Below are positions 53,710 to 63,548 of a DNA stretch of 64,000 nt, in pieces; the stretch's first letter is position 1, and every line of letters begins with the position of its first letter. Source of the DNA: Ferruginibacter sp. (GTDB lineage: Bacteria > Bacteroidota > Bacteroidia > Chitinophagales > Chitinophagaceae). The stretch covers positions 186,001 to 250,000 of the forward strand of contig JAOQAK010000061.1 in NCBI GenBank assembly GCA_025963635.1, read 5' to 3'. The translations under genes and the position numbers were made by a program. Under the pieces are notes generated by a model. It was not told the origin of the DNA. It saw only the letters and a list, made by a program, of their open reading frames with translations, and made no database searches.

Positions 53710-54324
53710 ATGAAAGCAATAAAAAATATCATCTTCGACTTAGGCGGTGTATTGATAGACATCGATTATAATAAAACAGCGAGTGCCTTTAATATGCTCG
53801 GCGTAGAACAATTTGATAAATTGTATTCGCAGGCAAATGCGGATCACTTATTTGAGGCGTTGGAAACGGGTGAAATCTCGGAAGAAGAATTTTATCAATC
53901 TATTTACAAACATTGCAGTCCGCAATCTACCAGGGAACAAATGGAAGAAGCATGGAATGCCATTTTGCTCGACTTTAGAGTGGATAGCCTGGCTGAATTG
54001 GAAAGATTAAAACCGAAATACAATCTCTTTCTCTTAAGCAATACCAATAGCATTCATCTTACCGCCTTCAATCAAAAGCTGCTGCAATTAACCGGCAAAC
54101 CTTCGCTGGACGATTATTTTATTAAAAGTTATTATTCGCACCTAATCAATAAGCGAAAGCCTTACCCGCAAACATATGAATGGGTGTTGAAAGATGGTAA
54201 TATGGTCGCAGGTGAAACGCTGTTTATAGATGATTCCATCAACAATATAAAGGGCGCAGCTGAAGTAGGCATACAAACACATCTTTTACTACCATCCGAA
54301 ACACTGGCTGATTTACATTTATAA
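53710..54324 (+). CDS. HAD-superfamily (HAD-IA) hydrolase
   Basis: 204 residues from ATG 53710, preferred over an upstream TTG. Motif I I-I-F-D-L-G-G-V-L-I-D near residues 6-16 has Asp9 as nucleophile (second Asp replaced by Gly, as in many epoxide hydrolase- or YihX-type members). Motif II L-L-S-N-T-N is near 113 and motif III/IV K-R-K-P then L-F-I-D-D-S-I-N-N-I near 172. An alpha-helical cap lies between motifs I and II. It is probably a sugar-phosphate or nucleotide phosphatase. Confidence 0.87.
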   Translation: MKAIKNIIFDLGGVLIDIDYNKTASAFNMLGVEQFDKLYSQANADHLFEALETGEISEEEFYQSIYKHCSPQSTREQMEEAWNAILLDFRVDSLAELERLKPKYNLFLLSNTNSIHLTAFNQKLLQLTGKPSLDDYFIKSYYSHLINKRKPYPQTYEWVLKDGNMVAGETLFIDDSINNIKGAAEVGIQTHLLLPSETLADLHL

Positions 54325-54421
54325 TAGCTAGACCGGGAAAAGTTGGCAGACCAGTCCTTGTATCTGGAATGACTGAAATAGGTGAGTTTTTACGGGCAAT
54401 TTTGATGTCTAGAAGGCTCAA

Positions 54422-54667
54422 TTATTTCTTAACCTCTTCAAACTCAATGTAATCATCTCTTTTGTCTGCCGGGGGAACAGTGCCTTTGGTGGCGAAATTG
54501 TTCGGCGCCTGCTGCTGGTTCATCTTATCCTGCATTTGGGCGCTCATTTCCCCAAATTGCTTTTTTACTTCTTTAGCGGTACTTACCAGGGGAATAATGA
54601 AGTCGAAAATTAATTTATATAACAGGTAAAGCACAAATAGCTCAAATGCCAGGCGGAAAATATTCAT
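54422..54667 (-). CDS. DUF4834 small membrane protein
   Basis: 81 residues. One N-terminal membrane helix (F-R-L-A-F-E-L-F-V-L-Y-L-L-Y-K-L-I-F-D-F), then a charged coil and a C-terminal R-D-D-Y-I-E-F-E-E-V-K typical of the family. Small Bacteroidota-specific protein of unknown function. It ends 97 bases from the HAD gene end (convergent) and its start faces the rimP promoter region. Confidence 0.78.
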   Translation of the reverse strand: MNIFRLAFELFVLYLLYKLIFDFIIPLVSTAKEVKKQFGEMSAQMQDKMNQQQAPNNFATKGTVPPADKRDDYIEFEEVKK

Positions 54668-54756
54668 TTTGTAAAGGTATAAATCATATAAAAATAAACC
54701 TGTTAAATTTTATGCCACACCGGTTTTGCAGGAAAACGATTTAATTCAAATTACAT

Positions 54757-54787
54757 TTTGGCAATTTGTATTTTCTGCCTATATTTG
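54757..54787 (+). promoter_or_regulatory. Bacteroidota-type promoter of rimP-nusA-infB
   Basis: TTTG at 54757-54760, 19 bases, then TATATTTG at 54780-54787. This is an exact match to the TTTG-N19-TAnnTTTG consensus. Transcription should begin near 54794, giving a leader of about 50 nt. Confidence 0.8.
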
Positions 54788-54807
54788 CACTCGGAAAATG
54801 AAGCAAA

Positions 54808-54834
54808 AGAAGGGAACGACTACCGTTCCCTTCT
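54808..54834 (+). promoter_or_regulatory. hairpin in the rimP leader (attenuator-like)
   Basis: An 11-bp perfect stem AGAAGGGAACG / CGTTCCCTTCT with a five-base loop, followed by TCTTTT and, 9 bases after the stem, the rimP ATG. It occupies the ribosome-binding position and looks like a terminator placed before the gene. Either transcription attenuation or translation control is plausible. Confidence 0.6.
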
Positions 54835-54843
54835 TCTTTTACT

Positions 54844-55317
54844 ATGACTCAAGACACCACTTCCATCCAGGCGATTGAAACTTTGATAGGCCAGTTACTG
54901 GCAGAAACTGAAGATACTTTTTTGGTTTCAGTACGAATTAAACCTACCAACAATATAAAGGTGTTTTTAGATGCCGACTCGGGATTAAACATTGATAAAT
55001 GTGTTAAAATTAACCGGGCAATGCACAGGATCATAGAAGAAAAAGGATGGTATCCCGATGGAAATTTTTCTTTGGAAGTGTCCAGTCCGGGCGTGGAAGA
55101 GCCGCTGAAAAATTTTCGGCAATATAAAAAAAACATCGGCAGAAAAGTAGCGCTCACCTTAAATGATGACACAATACAGGAAGGCAGGTTGCTTGGCGCA
55201 GATGAAAACCTGGTTCAACTCGAATACACGGAAGGGAAAAATAAAAAAGCAGTAACAGTAGTGAAAGAGATTCCTTTTGACCAGGTAAAGCAAACAATAG
55301 TTCTGATAGAATTTTAA
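54844..55317 (+). CDS. rimP: ribosome maturation factor RimP
   Basis: 157 residues, usual size. Recognised by G-N-F-S-L-E-V-S-S-P-G-V-E-E-P-L near residues 75-90, the conserved SPG signature, and D-C-V/K-I-N-R-A in the N-terminal domain. The C-terminal part is an Sm-like fold. It assists maturation of the 30S subunit and binds free 30S. First gene of the rimP-nusA-infB operon, the order found in most bacteria; nusA starts 55 bases downstream. Confidence 0.92.
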   Translation: MTQDTTSIQAIETLIGQLLAETEDTFLVSVRIKPTNNIKVFLDADSGLNIDKCVKINRAMHRIIEEKGWYPDGNFSLEVSSPGVEEPLKNFRQYKKNIGRKVALTLNDDTIQEGRLLGADENLVQLEYTEGKNKKAVTVVKEIPFDQVKQTIVLIEF

Positions 55318-55372
55318 TTAACAAACAAAACTCCCCTGCCGGCGGGGATATAAAGTGTGGCTGGTTAGGTCT

Positions 55373-56623
55373 ATGGCACGTATTAATTTGATTGATTCCT
55401 TCCAGGAATTTAAAGAGGCAGAAAACATTGATCGTCCAACGTTGATGAAAGTAATGGAAGATGTTTTTAAAACATTGATCCGTAAAAAGTATGGTAGCGA
55501 CGACCAGTTTGACGTAATTGTAAATGACCAAAAGGGTGACCTTGAAATTTTCAGGCGTCGGATGATCGTTGACGATGGCGACATTTACAATACATTAACT
55601 GAAATCGAATACAGCGACGCAATCAAAATAGAGCCGGATTATGCCGTAGGGGAAGAGTTGTATGAAGAAGTGGATATCCAGAAAGAATTTGGCCGCAGGG
55701 CGATATTGGCCGGTAAGCAAACACTTGCAAGCCGTATCAACGATCTAAAGAAAAATTTATTAATCAAGAAATACGAAGATCGGGTAGGCGACATCGTAAG
55801 CGGCGAAGTTTACCAGGTTTGGAAAAAAGAAGTGTTGCTGCTGGATGAGGAAGGCAATGAAATGATCTTGCCAAAATCAGAGCAAATTCCTTCCGACTAC
55901 TTTAAAAAAGGTGAAAACGTAAGAGGTGTAGTGAAAAAGGTAGAGCTGAAAAACAGCCAGGCCGTGATTGTGGTTTCAAGAACCAGTGCTACCTTTCTTG
56001 AAAAATTGTTGGAAATTGAAGTTCCGGAAATATTTGATGGCTTAATTGTTGTAAAAAAGATCGTGAGAGACCCCGGAGAAAGAGCCAAAATAGCTGTTGA
56101 AAGTTTTGATGACAGAATTGATCCGGTAGGCGCCTGTGTAGGCATGAAAGGAAGCCGTATACATGGCATTGTAAGAGAATTGAAAAATGAGAACATTGAT
56201 GTAATCAACTGGACCAATAATACACAATTGTTGATACAGCGCTCACTTACACCCGCCAAAATAACCAGCATCGACCTTGACGAAGAAAAGAAACACGCAA
56301 CGGTATTTTTGAAGCCCGACCAGGTTTCCCTTGCTATCGGGCGGCGTGGCGTAAACATTAAACTGGCCTGCGAATTAACCGGGTACGAAATCGATGTATT
56401 CCGGGACAATGAGGGTGAAGTAGACGAATTTGATATTGACCTTGAAGAGTTCAGCGATGAAATTGAAGCATGGGTAATTGAAGCACTTAAAAAAGTAGGT
56501 TGTGATACTGCCCGTTCTGTGCTAGCTTTAACGGCAGAAGAACTGGAACGCAGGACTGACCTGGAAAAAGAAACCATCGCAGACGTGAAAAGGATATTGA
56601 AAGAAGAATTTGAGAAAGAATAA
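55373..56623 (+). CDS. nusA: transcription termination/antitermination factor NusA
   Basis: 416 residues from the internal ATG at 55373 (M-A-R-I-N-L-I-D-S-F). Domains: N-terminal RNA-polymerase-binding domain (1-130), S1 domain (R-V-G-D-I-V-S-G-E-V-Y-Q-V, about 140-205), KH1 (P-V-G-A-C-V-G-M-K-G-S-R, about 250-310) and KH2 (A-I-G-R-R-G-V-N-I-K, about 320-375). A short C-terminal helical end (A-L-K-K-V-G onward) follows in place of the longer acidic repeats of gammaproteobacteria. The length is typical of Bacteroidota. Confidence 0.95.
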   Translation: MARINLIDSFQEFKEAENIDRPTLMKVMEDVFKTLIRKKYGSDDQFDVIVNDQKGDLEIFRRRMIVDDGDIYNTLTEIEYSDAIKIEPDYAVGEELYEEVDIQKEFGRRAILAGKQTLASRINDLKKNLLIKKYEDRVGDIVSGEVYQVWKKEVLLLDEEGNEMILPKSEQIPSDYFKKGENVRGVVKKVELKNSQAVIVVSRTSATFLEKLLEIEVPEIFDGLIVVKKIVRDPGERAKIAVESFDDRIDPVGACVGMKGSRIHGIVRELKNENIDVINWTNNTQLLIQRSLTPAKITSIDLDEEKKHATVFLKPDQVSLAIGRRGVNIKLACELTGYEIDVFRDNEGEVDEFDIDLEEFSDEIEAWVIEALKKVGCDTARSVLALTAEELERRTDLEKETIADVKRILKEEFEKE

Positions 56624-56732
56624 TTTAATTCACTGTTCTGGTAATAGTTGATTGGAAATATTGTACTTTTCCTTGCTACCTGAACCCATGAACATTGAAT
56701 GAAGCATAAAATATATTGACTAAAAAATACGA

Positions 56733-59700
56733 ATGTCAGAATTAGCAACGAATACACCAAGATTGATGGCAGCGGCCAAGGAATTCAATATAGGTAAGGA
56801 TACCTTGATAGAGTTTCTTGAGTCAAAAGGTTTTAATAATGATGACCTGAAGCCAACGGCTAAGCTTACGGAACAGATGTACCGTGTGCTGCAAACCGAG
56901 TTTCAGCAGGATAAAGCAGCAAAGCAAAAAGCAGAACAAATCGATTTGCCGAAAGGCGCAGGATCCACCGAGCCAAAAAGAAAAAGAGATGAAGAGGATC
57001 TGTCTTTTAAGAAAAAGGAATATACGCATGCAGCTCCACCACCACCACCACCACCAGCACCGGCTCCGGTAATTGAAAAACCGGTAGAAGTTAAGCATGA
57101 AGAATCTAAGCCTGTAGAATCCTGGCCGGCGGAAACCGTGCCCGTAACTGAAAAGCAGGAAGCCGTTAAAACAATACCCGAGGCGCCGGCCGAGGAAAAG
57201 AAAACTGAACAAAAACCTGCACCCGAACAAGCTGTTGCAGAGTCAAAAACAACTGAAGTACCGGCGGTAGAAATTACGAAAATTGAGGCCCCCGAATTGG
57301 AAGGGCCTAAAGTGCTGAGCAAAATTGACCTTGATTCGATTGATTCTTCCACCCGGCCAAAAAAATCAACAAAAAAACCGGATGAAAGACCGGCGGTTAC
57401 TCCTCAGCAGGAGGTAAAACCAATTGAAGAAAAACCTATTCCCAAAATCGAAGAAAAACCGGTGGTACTAGAAGTTAAGGCGGAAGAAATAAGAGCAGAT
57501 ATACCTGCACAGATAGAAAATATTAAAGCCGATAGGCTGGAGGGGCCGAAAATTTTGGGCAAAATCCAGCTGCCCGTTGACAATGATACCAGGCCTAAGC
57601 GTGATAATGACGATAAGAGAAAACGCAAACGTATTCCCATTGAAAGAAAGGGCGGTGCACCCGGTCCTGGGCAAGGTCAGCAAGGGCCACCCAATCGTGG
57701 ACCTCAAGGGCAGGGACAACCCATACAAGGACAGGTTAATCGCGGACCACAAGGTCAGGGTACCGGTTATGGCGGGCAACGACCTCCAATGGGCGGAAGC
57801 GATCGTAATCGTCCGAATACAGGAGTAGGCGCACCGGGTGCCAACAGGCCAGCAGGTGCCGGTGGACCAGGGCAAGGCGGTGGACGTTTCAATAACAATA
57901 GAAATGCGGCTCCGCCTCCTCGCAGGGAAGACCGCGAGATAGATGCAAAAGAAATACAGGATAAGATAAAAGAAACCCAGGCCAAATTATCAGGCGGTGG
58001 CGGAAGAGGTAAAAGCCTTAAAGCCAAGTACCGCAAGGCTAAAAGGGATGAACTTGCCGAACAAAGAGGATCCGAAGGGGATCAGGGCAATAAGCTCCAG
58101 GTTACTGAATATATTTCGGTTAGTGAGCTTGCAGGTTTAATGGAAGTTAGCTTTGCCGATGTGATCAGCAAGTGTATGAACCTCGGCATCATGGTATCTA
58201 TCAACCAGCGTTTGGAAGCTGATGTGATTGAATTGGTAGCAAGTGAGTTTAATTATGAAGTTGAATTTATCGGTGTGGAAGATGCCGCAGAGCTTGAGGA
58301 AGATGACGCAGATGATAATGAAGAAGATCAAAAACCAAGAGCGCCCATCGTTACCATTATGGGGCATGTGGATCATGGAAAAACATCATTGCTGGATTAT
58401 ATCCGCAATACAAATGTAATTGCGGGTGAAGCAGGTGGAATTACGCAGCATATCGGTGCTTATGAAGTGAAGTTGAAAGATGGCCGGGCCATTACCTTCC
58501 TGGATACACCGGGCCATGAAGCCTTTACGGCTATGCGTGCCCGTGGTGCGAAAGTTACCGACATTGCGGTGATCGTAGTAGCTGCTGATGATGCAGTGAT
58601 GCCTCAAACCCGTGAAGCCATTTCGCATGCGCAGGCAGCGAATGTGCCGATGATATTTGCAATTAATAAAATTGACCGGGACGGCGCCAATCCTGAAAAG
58701 ATAAAGGAACAACTGGCTTCGATGAATATATTGGTGGAAAGCTGGGGTGGTAAATACCAGAGCCAGGAAATCAGTGCCAAGCAGGGACTTAACATCGACC
58801 TGCTGATGGAAAAAATTCTGCTGGAAGCTGATATTCTTGAATTAAAAGCCAATCCTGCCAAGGTTGCTAATGGAACCGTAATTGAAGCTTCACTGGATAA
58901 GGGCCGTGGCTATGTCGCCACCATCCTGGTACAGAACGGAACCCTCAAGCTGGGTGATATGATCGTATCCGGCCAAAACTTTGGTAAGGTGAAAGCCATG
59001 TACAATGAGCGCAACCAGCGAAGTGAAACTGCACCTCCTTCAACACCCGTATTGATATTGGGACTAAACGGCGCACCACAGGCCGGTGAAACTTTTAAAG
59101 TGTACGCCGATGAAAGTGAAGCCCGCGAAAAAGCTTATCAACGTGGACAGATTTTGAGAGAGCAGGGTATGCGTGCTAAAAAACATATCACGCTGGATGA
59201 AATCGGTCGTAGGTTGGCCTTAGGCAACTTTAAGGAACTGAATGTTATTATAAAGGGTGATGTGGATGGTTCTGTTGAAGCGTTGAGCGATTCATTACAG
59301 AAATTAAGCACCGAAGAAATTGTGGTGAAAGTGATCCATAAAGCAGTTGGTGCAATTACAGAAAGTGATGTTACATTGGCGAATGCATCTGATGCAATTA
59401 TTATCGGATTTAATGTTCGCCCGTCTATACAGGCAGCGCGCCTTGCGGAGGCAGAATCCATACAGATCAAGCTGTACTCTATCATCTACAACGCCATTGA
59501 AGAAATCAGGAGTGCGATGGAAGGTATGCTTGAACCCGGTGTTGAAGAGAAGATACTGGCTAATGTGGAAATTAAGGAAATGTACAAATTTGATAAGGCC
59601 ACGGTTGCAGGTTGTATCGTTTTGGAAGGTAAAATTGCCAGGAACAACCGCATACGTTTGGTGAGAGATGGCATTGTAATATTTACCGGCGAACTCGGTA

Positions 59701-59840
59701 GCCTGAAACGTTATAAAGATGATGTGAAGGAAGTAACCAATAATATGGAGTGCGGATTGACGATCAAAAACTACTCAAACATCCAGGTTGGCGATATCGT
59801 GGAAGCTTTTGAAGAAGTAGAAGTTAAACGTACATTGTAA
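56733..59840 (+). CDS. infB: translation initiation factor IF-2
   Basis: 1035 residues. IF2-N helical domain ([12 protein letters not shown], about 10-60), then a long Pro/Lys/Glu-rich linker and a Gly/Gln/Arg/Pro-rich stretch (about 70-430). The G domain starts near 530 with G1 [14 protein letters not shown]3 [11 protein letters not shown]4 N-K-I-D and G5 S-A-K. Domains II-IV follow to the end. IF-2 places initiator tRNA on the 30S and promotes subunit joining. The length and the disordered linker are usual for Bacteroidota. The leader before it (56624-56732) contains no terminator. Confidence 0.96.
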   Translation: MSELATNTPRLMAAAKEFNIGKDTLIEFLESKGFNNDDLKPTAKLTEQMYRVLQTEFQQDKAAKQKAEQIDLPKGAGSTEPKRKRDEEDLSFKKKEYTHAAPPPPPPPAPAPVIEKPVEVKHEESKPVESWPAETVPVTEKQEAVKTIPEAPAEEKKTEQKPAPEQAVAESKTTEVPAVEITKIEAPELEGPKVLSKIDLDSIDSSTRPKKSTKKPDERPAVTPQQEVKPIEEKPIPKIEEKPVVLEVKAEEIRADIPAQIENIKADRLEGPKILGKIQLPVDNDTRPKRDNDDKRKRKRIPIERKGGAPGPGQGQQGPPNRGPQGQGQPIQGQVNRGPQGQGTGYGGQRPPMGGSDRNRPNTGVGAPGANRPAGAGGPGQGGGRFNNNRNAAPPPRREDREIDAKEIQDKIKETQAKLSGGGGRGKSLKAKYRKAKRDELAEQRGSEGDQGNKLQVTEYISVSELAGLMEVSFADVISKCMNLGIMVSINQRLEADVIELVASEFNYEVEFIGVEDAAELEEDDADDNEEDQKPRAPIVTIMGHVDHGKTSLLDYIRNTNVIAGEAGGITQHIGAYEVKLKDGRAITFLDTPGHEAFTAMRARGAKVTDIAVIVVAADDAVMPQTREAISHAQAANVPMIFAINKIDRDGANPEKIKEQLASMNILVESWGGKYQSQEISAKQGLNIDLLMEKILLEADILELKANPAKVANGTVIEASLDKGRGYVATILVQNGTLKLGDMIVSGQNFGKVKAMYNERNQRSETAPPSTPVLILGLNGAPQAGETFKVYADESEAREKAYQRGQILREQGMRAKKHITLDEIGRRLALGNFKELNVIIKGDVDGSVEALSDSLQKLSTEEIVVKVIHKAVGAITESDVTLANASDAIIIGFNVRPSIQAARLAEAESIQIKLYSIIYNAIEEIRSAMEGMLEPGVEEKILANVEIKEMYKFDKATVAGCIVLEGKIARNNRIRLVRDGIVIFTGELGSLKRYKDDVKEVTNNMECGLTIKNYSNIQVGDIVEAFEEVEVKRTL

Positions 59841-59927
59841 AGTGTCGGAGGGCTGATTGAATGATGTCTGATTTGCGGCTTAAAGCGGTTCATCCCGATT
59901 GAGCAAAGATCCACAGCGGTATGCGGT

Positions 59928-59978
59928 ACAAGGGAGTGACACAAGGATGCTGCTATAAAAAACAAATGCTGGTGCAAT
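59928..59978 (+). repeat. dispersed intergenic repeat, copy B
   Basis: Matches 3005-3054 with few changes in the core GAGTGACACAA. It lies about 90 bases after infB. The 296-base gap from 59841 to 60136 also holds the terminator at 60066. Confidence 0.5.
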
Positions 59979-60065
59979 AATCATTTACGGGGAATGGACA
60001 TTTATTTTTCGATTCAGTTTTGCCAGGAGAAAGGCGGCTCTAATCTTTTGTTAAACATAACTATT

Positions 60066-60098
60066 AAAGGGCTATTGATGAAATAGCTCTTTATTTTT
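60066..60098 (+). terminator. intrinsic terminator of rimP-nusA-infB
   Basis: AAAGGGCTATT pairs with AATAGCTCTTT (one G-U) with a five-base loop, followed by ATTTTT. It lies 225 bases after infB and before the SurA-like gene. Confidence 0.8.
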
Positions 60099-60172
60099 GA
60101 TAACCCTGCCCATGCATTTATACTGCAGCTAAGATTTTGGAAGACATTGTAAACCTCGTTTATTTTAATACT

Positions 60173-61552
60173 ATGAATAGAAAGAAATTTTCGTTATTGC
60201 TTCTTGCAAATTGCCTGGTGGTAATAGCGGCCTTTGCCCAACCCAAAAAAATGGTGGCAGATAAGATCATTGCTGTGGTGGGCGATAAAATTGTTTTGAA
60301 AAGCGATATTGAAAACAGCATCCAGGATATGGAGCGCCAGGGAATGGAAATTCCGGCAAATGCAAGATGCCTTACACTGGAACAAGCCATGGGAATTAAA
60401 GCCCTCGTGTTGCAGGCAGAAAAAGATTCATTGCCCGTTACAGAAGAAGAAGTTGCTGCGGACATCGATAACCAGATCCGTTATTTCATCGGGGCATATG
60501 GGTCTAAAGACAAACTGGAGGAAATTTCAGGCAAAACAGTTTACCAGTTAAAAGAAGATTTTAAAGAAGGTTTCAGAGATCGAAAACTTGCTGCAGCCAT
60601 GCGCAACAAAATTGTGGAAGGCATTAGGATCACTCCTAAGGAAGTAAATATCTATTTCGACAAGTTGCCCAAGGATAGTTTGGCCTATTACGAAAGCGAA
60701 TTGGAAATCGGCCAGGTTGTAAGATATCCAAAGGCAAGCCGTGATGCGGAAGAATATTGCATTAACCAGCTCAATGATTTTAAAACTCAACTCGAAAGCG
60801 GCAGAAAGGATATGAAAACCTTAGCGGCATTGTATTCAGATGATCCGGGAAGTAAGGAAAAGGCGGGTGAATATGAAATAAATCGCAATGAGAAGCAATG
60901 GGACCCGGTATTTATTGCTAAAGCTTTCTCTTTAAAAGAGGGACAAATTTCAGCCCCTTTTAAAACAAAATTTGGTTATCATATCATTCAAATGATCAGC
61001 CGTGCCGGTGATGATGCAACAATCCGGCACATATTGAAGATCCCGCAGGTGACTAAAACTGAGTTGACTGAAGGAATGGAAAAGCTGGATTCGGTACGGT
61101 CAAAATTAATCGCGGGCACGATGCAGTTTGGAGAAGCCGTGAGCAAGTATAGTGATGATGAGGCGAGTAAATTTACCGGGGGCAGAAAAACAAACGCCGA
61201 AGGAAGCACCAGTATTACCATTGACCAGTTGGACAAGGATATGGTGGTAATGATGAAGGATTTGAAAGTAGGACAGTTTTCGCAGCCCACAGAATTCACA
61301 GATGAAAAAGGAAAGAAAGGTGTGAGAATCGTTTACCTGATGAGCAGAACGGAACCACATCGTGAAAATATCAGGGATGATTACAACAAAATAGCACAGC
61401 GCGCTTTGGAACAAAAGAAGAGTGAAGCTTTGGAAAAATGGTTTAGCCAAAAAATATCAGGGTATTATATAAGTGTAGATAGTGATTATAACAATTGTGA
61501 AGAGATGAAAAAGTGGTCAATGTCGGCTAATGCGACCGCAGCCGTGAAATAA
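60173..61552 (+). CDS. periplasmic peptidyl-prolyl isomerase (SurA-like)
   Basis: 459 residues from ATG 60173 (M-N-R-K-K-F-S-L-L-L-L), chosen because it starts a signal peptide ending at F-A-Q-P. An N-terminal SurA-like chaperone region (K-I-I-A-V-V-G-D-K-I-V-L-K-S-D-I) is followed by two parvulin (PpiC) domains, the first about 180-275 and the second about 280-385, the first with L-Y-S-D-D-P-G-S-K and F-G-Y-H-I-I-Q. It would act in the periplasm on outer-membrane protein precursors. Its own terminator lies at 61576. Confidence 0.9.
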   Translation: MNRKKFSLLLLANCLVVIAAFAQPKKMVADKIIAVVGDKIVLKSDIENSIQDMERQGMEIPANARCLTLEQAMGIKALVLQAEKDSLPVTEEEVAADIDNQIRYFIGAYGSKDKLEEISGKTVYQLKEDFKEGFRDRKLAAAMRNKIVEGIRITPKEVNIYFDKLPKDSLAYYESELEIGQVVRYPKASRDAEEYCINQLNDFKTQLESGRKDMKTLAALYSDDPGSKEKAGEYEINRNEKQWDPVFIAKAFSLKEGQISAPFKTKFGYHIIQMISRAGDDATIRHILKIPQVTKTELTEGMEKLDSVRSKLIAGTMQFGEAVSKYSDDEASKFTGGRKTNAEGSTSITIDQLDKDMVVMMKDLKVGQFSQPTEFTDEKGKKGVRIVYLMSRTEPHRENIRDDYNKIAQRALEQKKSEALEKWFSQKISGYYISVDSDYNNCEEMKKWSMSANATAAVK

Positions 61553-61575
61553 ATGTAAATACGATCAAATAATTA

Positions 61576-61610
61576 AAAGCGTTCCGATAACTACCGGAAC
61601 GCTTTACTTT
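61576..61610 (+). terminator. intrinsic terminator of the SurA-like gene
   Basis: AAAGCGTTCCG and CGGAACGCTTT form an 11-bp stem with an eight-base loop, followed by ACTTTT. It is 24 bases after the stop codon. Confidence 0.85.
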
Positions 61611-61754
61611 TGCACCATACTCGCCTGGATCAAGATTTGTATGATTGTTGTAATTTAAATGATTTTCGACGCAGGTCACTGGCATAGAATGTACACCAAT
61701 CACATTGATCAATCATTACTCAGGCTTTTTACAATTAACAATAATTAGAAAATT

Positions 61755-62945
61755 TTGATAGATAAAAAACAACTTAAACAGGAACAGAAAACAGTTTTGG
61801 TAGGAGTAGTAACTTCCGACCAGTCGGAACAACAGTTAAATGAATACCTGGATGAACTGGCTTTCCTGTCAGAAACAGCAGGTGTCACTGCCGTAAAGAG
61901 ATTCATTCAAAAACTTCCTCACCCCGATAGCAGAACTTTTGTTGGAAAGGGAAAACTGGAGGAAATAAAAAATTATGTGAGCCTCCACAGTGATGTAGAA
62001 CTGGTAATATTTGATGATGAATTAACCGGTTCCCAAATTCAAAATATTGAAAAGGAACTGGGAGTAAAAACAATTGACCGGAGTGACCTGATCCTGGACA
62101 TCTTTGCCAGTCGTGCGAAAACGGCCCAGGCCAAAACGCAGGTTGAACTTGCACAATACCAGTATCTTCTACCAAGATTGAAAGGAATGTGGAAGCATCT
62201 TGAGAGACAGGGAGGAGGTGTAGGTACAAGGGGACCGGGTGAAACTGAAATAGAAACTGACCGCCGTATCGTAAAAGATAAAATTACCTTATTACGCAAG
62301 CGGCTGGTCGATATCGACAGGCAGTCGTTTACACAGCGGCAGGAACGAGGAGAGTTTATAAGGGTTTCGCTCGTAGGCTATACCAATGTGGGCAAATCAA
62401 CCATTATGAACCTGCTTAGTAAAAGTGATGTATTTGCAGAAAACAAATTATTTGCAACCCTTGATACTACCACAAGAAAAGTGGTTTTTGAGCAAACGCC
62501 TTTTCTGTTAAGTGATACAGTGGGATTCATCCGCAAGTTGCCGCATCACCTCGTTGAAAGTTTTAAAAGCACGCTCGATGAGGTAAGGGAAGCTGATATC
62601 TTGCTGCATGTTGTCGATATTTCGCACCCCCAGTATGAAGAACAATTGGCCGTGGTAAATAAGACCCTCGCGGAATTGGGGGCTGCAGAAAAACCAACCG
62701 TTACCATTTTTAATAAGATGGATAAATACGAAGCGGAAGCTTTTGATCAGTGGCTGGAACCGGAAGTGAAGAAAGAAATATTGATTGATCTGAAACAGCG
62801 CTGGCAAAATGAAACAAAAGATAACTGTGTATTTGTATCGGCGACTGAAAAAACCAATATCGAAATATTGCGCCAAACGATTCTGAACAAGGTGAGGGAT
62901 ATGTACCAGGTAAGATATCCTTACAGGGCCGAGTTTTTTTATTAA
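61755..62945 (+). CDS. hflX: ribosome-associated GTPase HflX
   Basis: 396 residues, starting at a TTG (I-D-K-K-Q-L-K-Q-E follows). N-terminal domain (1-180) with G-K-G-K-L-E-E-I and D-D-E-L-T-G-S-Q-I-Q-N near 80-105. The glycine-rich loop G-T-R-G-P-G-E-T-E-I-E near 155-165 is diagnostic of HflX. G domain: G1 G-Y-T-N-V-G-K-S-T near 208, G3 D-T-V-G-F-I near 254, G4 N-K-M-D near 318. It rescues stalled or heat-damaged ribosomes by splitting them. A Rieske protein gene follows almost directly. Confidence 0.93.
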   Translation: MIDKKQLKQEQKTVLVGVVTSDQSEQQLNEYLDELAFLSETAGVTAVKRFIQKLPHPDSRTFVGKGKLEEIKNYVSLHSDVELVIFDDELTGSQIQNIEKELGVKTIDRSDLILDIFASRAKTAQAKTQVELAQYQYLLPRLKGMWKHLERQGGGVGTRGPGETEIETDRRIVKDKITLLRKRLVDIDRQSFTQRQERGEFIRVSLVGYTNVGKSTIMNLLSKSDVFAENKLFATLDTTTRKVVFEQTPFLLSDTVGFIRKLPHHLVESFKSTLDEVREADILLHVVDISHPQYEEQLAVVNKTLAELGAAEKPTVTIFNKMDKYEAEAFDQWLEPEVKKEILIDLKQRWQNETKDNCVFVSATEKTNIEILRQTILNKVRDMYQVRYPYRAEFFY

Positions 62946-62946
62946 G

Positions 62947-63336
62947 ATGTCGCATCGTTTAAAGGAGCACAAGGAAGCGGTAATGAGTGAGAAAACATAT
63001 ACCTGGCACAAAATTGCGGAGAGTATTGAGGAAATTGGTTTTTCATCAAACGCAATGATACCAATAGAAGTTGCAGGTAAAACCATCTGCGTTGCCCGGC
63101 AAGATGATCAGCTGTTTGCCTGTACTTCCAAATGCCCGCATGCAGGCGGAATGCTGGCCGAAGGCTATATTGATGCACTCGGCAACATCGTTTGCCCACT
63201 GCATCGCTACAAATTCAGTCTTGAAAATGGTCGTAATATCAGTGGTGAAGGCTATTTTTTAAAGACATTTCCTGTTGAAATAAGAAAAGAAGGTGTATTT
63301 GTAGGTTTTGAAGAAAATAAGCTGTTTAATTGGTAG
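62947..63336 (+). CDS. Rieske [2Fe-2S] protein
   Basis: 129 residues, soluble, no signal peptide. Cluster ligands are in C-P-H-A-G-G near residue 59 and C-P-L-H-R-Y-K-F near 79, spaced as in Rieske ferredoxins of dioxygenases or nitrite reductase small subunits. The start may be the ATG at 62947, one base after the hflX stop, or the ATG at 62983 (M-S-E-K-T-Y-T-W). It is a small electron carrier. The partner enzyme is not encoded nearby. Confidence 0.87.
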   Translation: MSHRLKEHKEAVMSEKTYTWHKIAESIEEIGFSSNAMIPIEVAGKTICVARQDDQLFACTSKCPHAGGMLAEGYIDALGNIVCPLHRYKFSLENGRNISGEGYFLKTFPVEIRKEGVFVGFEENKLFNW

Positions 63337-63353
63337 AAAAGCTCATTTTATTT

Positions 63354-63383
63354 TTTGTTAAAAACTAAAATGCCTTATTTTTG
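63354..63383 (+). promoter_or_regulatory. promoter of tRNA-Asn
   Basis: TTTG at 63354-63357 and TATTTTTG at 63376-63383, separated by 18 bases, close to the Bacteroidota consensus. It ends 23 bases before the tRNA. Confidence 0.7.
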
Positions 63384-63406
63384 CCACCCACTTAAAAAAG
63401 GAACAC

Positions 63407-63480
63407 TCCTCCTTAGCTCAGTTGGTTAGAGCATCTGACTGTTAATCAGAGGGTCCCCCGTTCAAGTCGGGGAGGGGGAG
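63407..63480 (+). tRNA. tRNA-Asn (anticodon GTT)
   Basis: A 74-nt cloverleaf. Acceptor TCCTCCT pairs with AGGGGGA (one T-G), the D arm is GCTCAGTTGGTTAGAGC, the anticodon stem is TCTGA / TCAGA with loop CTGTTAA, and the T arm is CCCCG-TTCAAGT-CGGGG. Discriminator G, CCA not encoded. Anticodon GTT gives asparagine. Confidence 0.96.
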
Positions 63481-63486
63481 CTTGAT

Positions 63487-63518
63487 AGAAAAGCCTGCTG
63501 GAATCAGCAGGCTTTTCT
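63487..63518 (+). terminator. terminator after tRNA-Asn
   Basis: A 14-bp perfect stem AGAAAAGCCTGCTG / CAGCAGGCTTTTCT with a GAAT loop, 6 bases after the tRNA. The symmetric T- and A-runs let it work in both directions, also ending the leftward gene at 63549. Confidence 0.9.
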
Positions 63519-63548
63519 AATTACCCTCTCCGAGATCTATAATTTACA

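Noticed and set aside
55897-56760. 287-residue minus-strand frame
   Set aside because: Antisense to nusA and the infB start, Ser/Phe rich, the usual shadow of Glu/Lys-rich coding sequence.
56823-58036. Long minus-strand frames across infB
   Set aside because: They are mirror frames of the Pro/Gly/Lys-rich linker of IF-2, with biased composition and no homology pattern.
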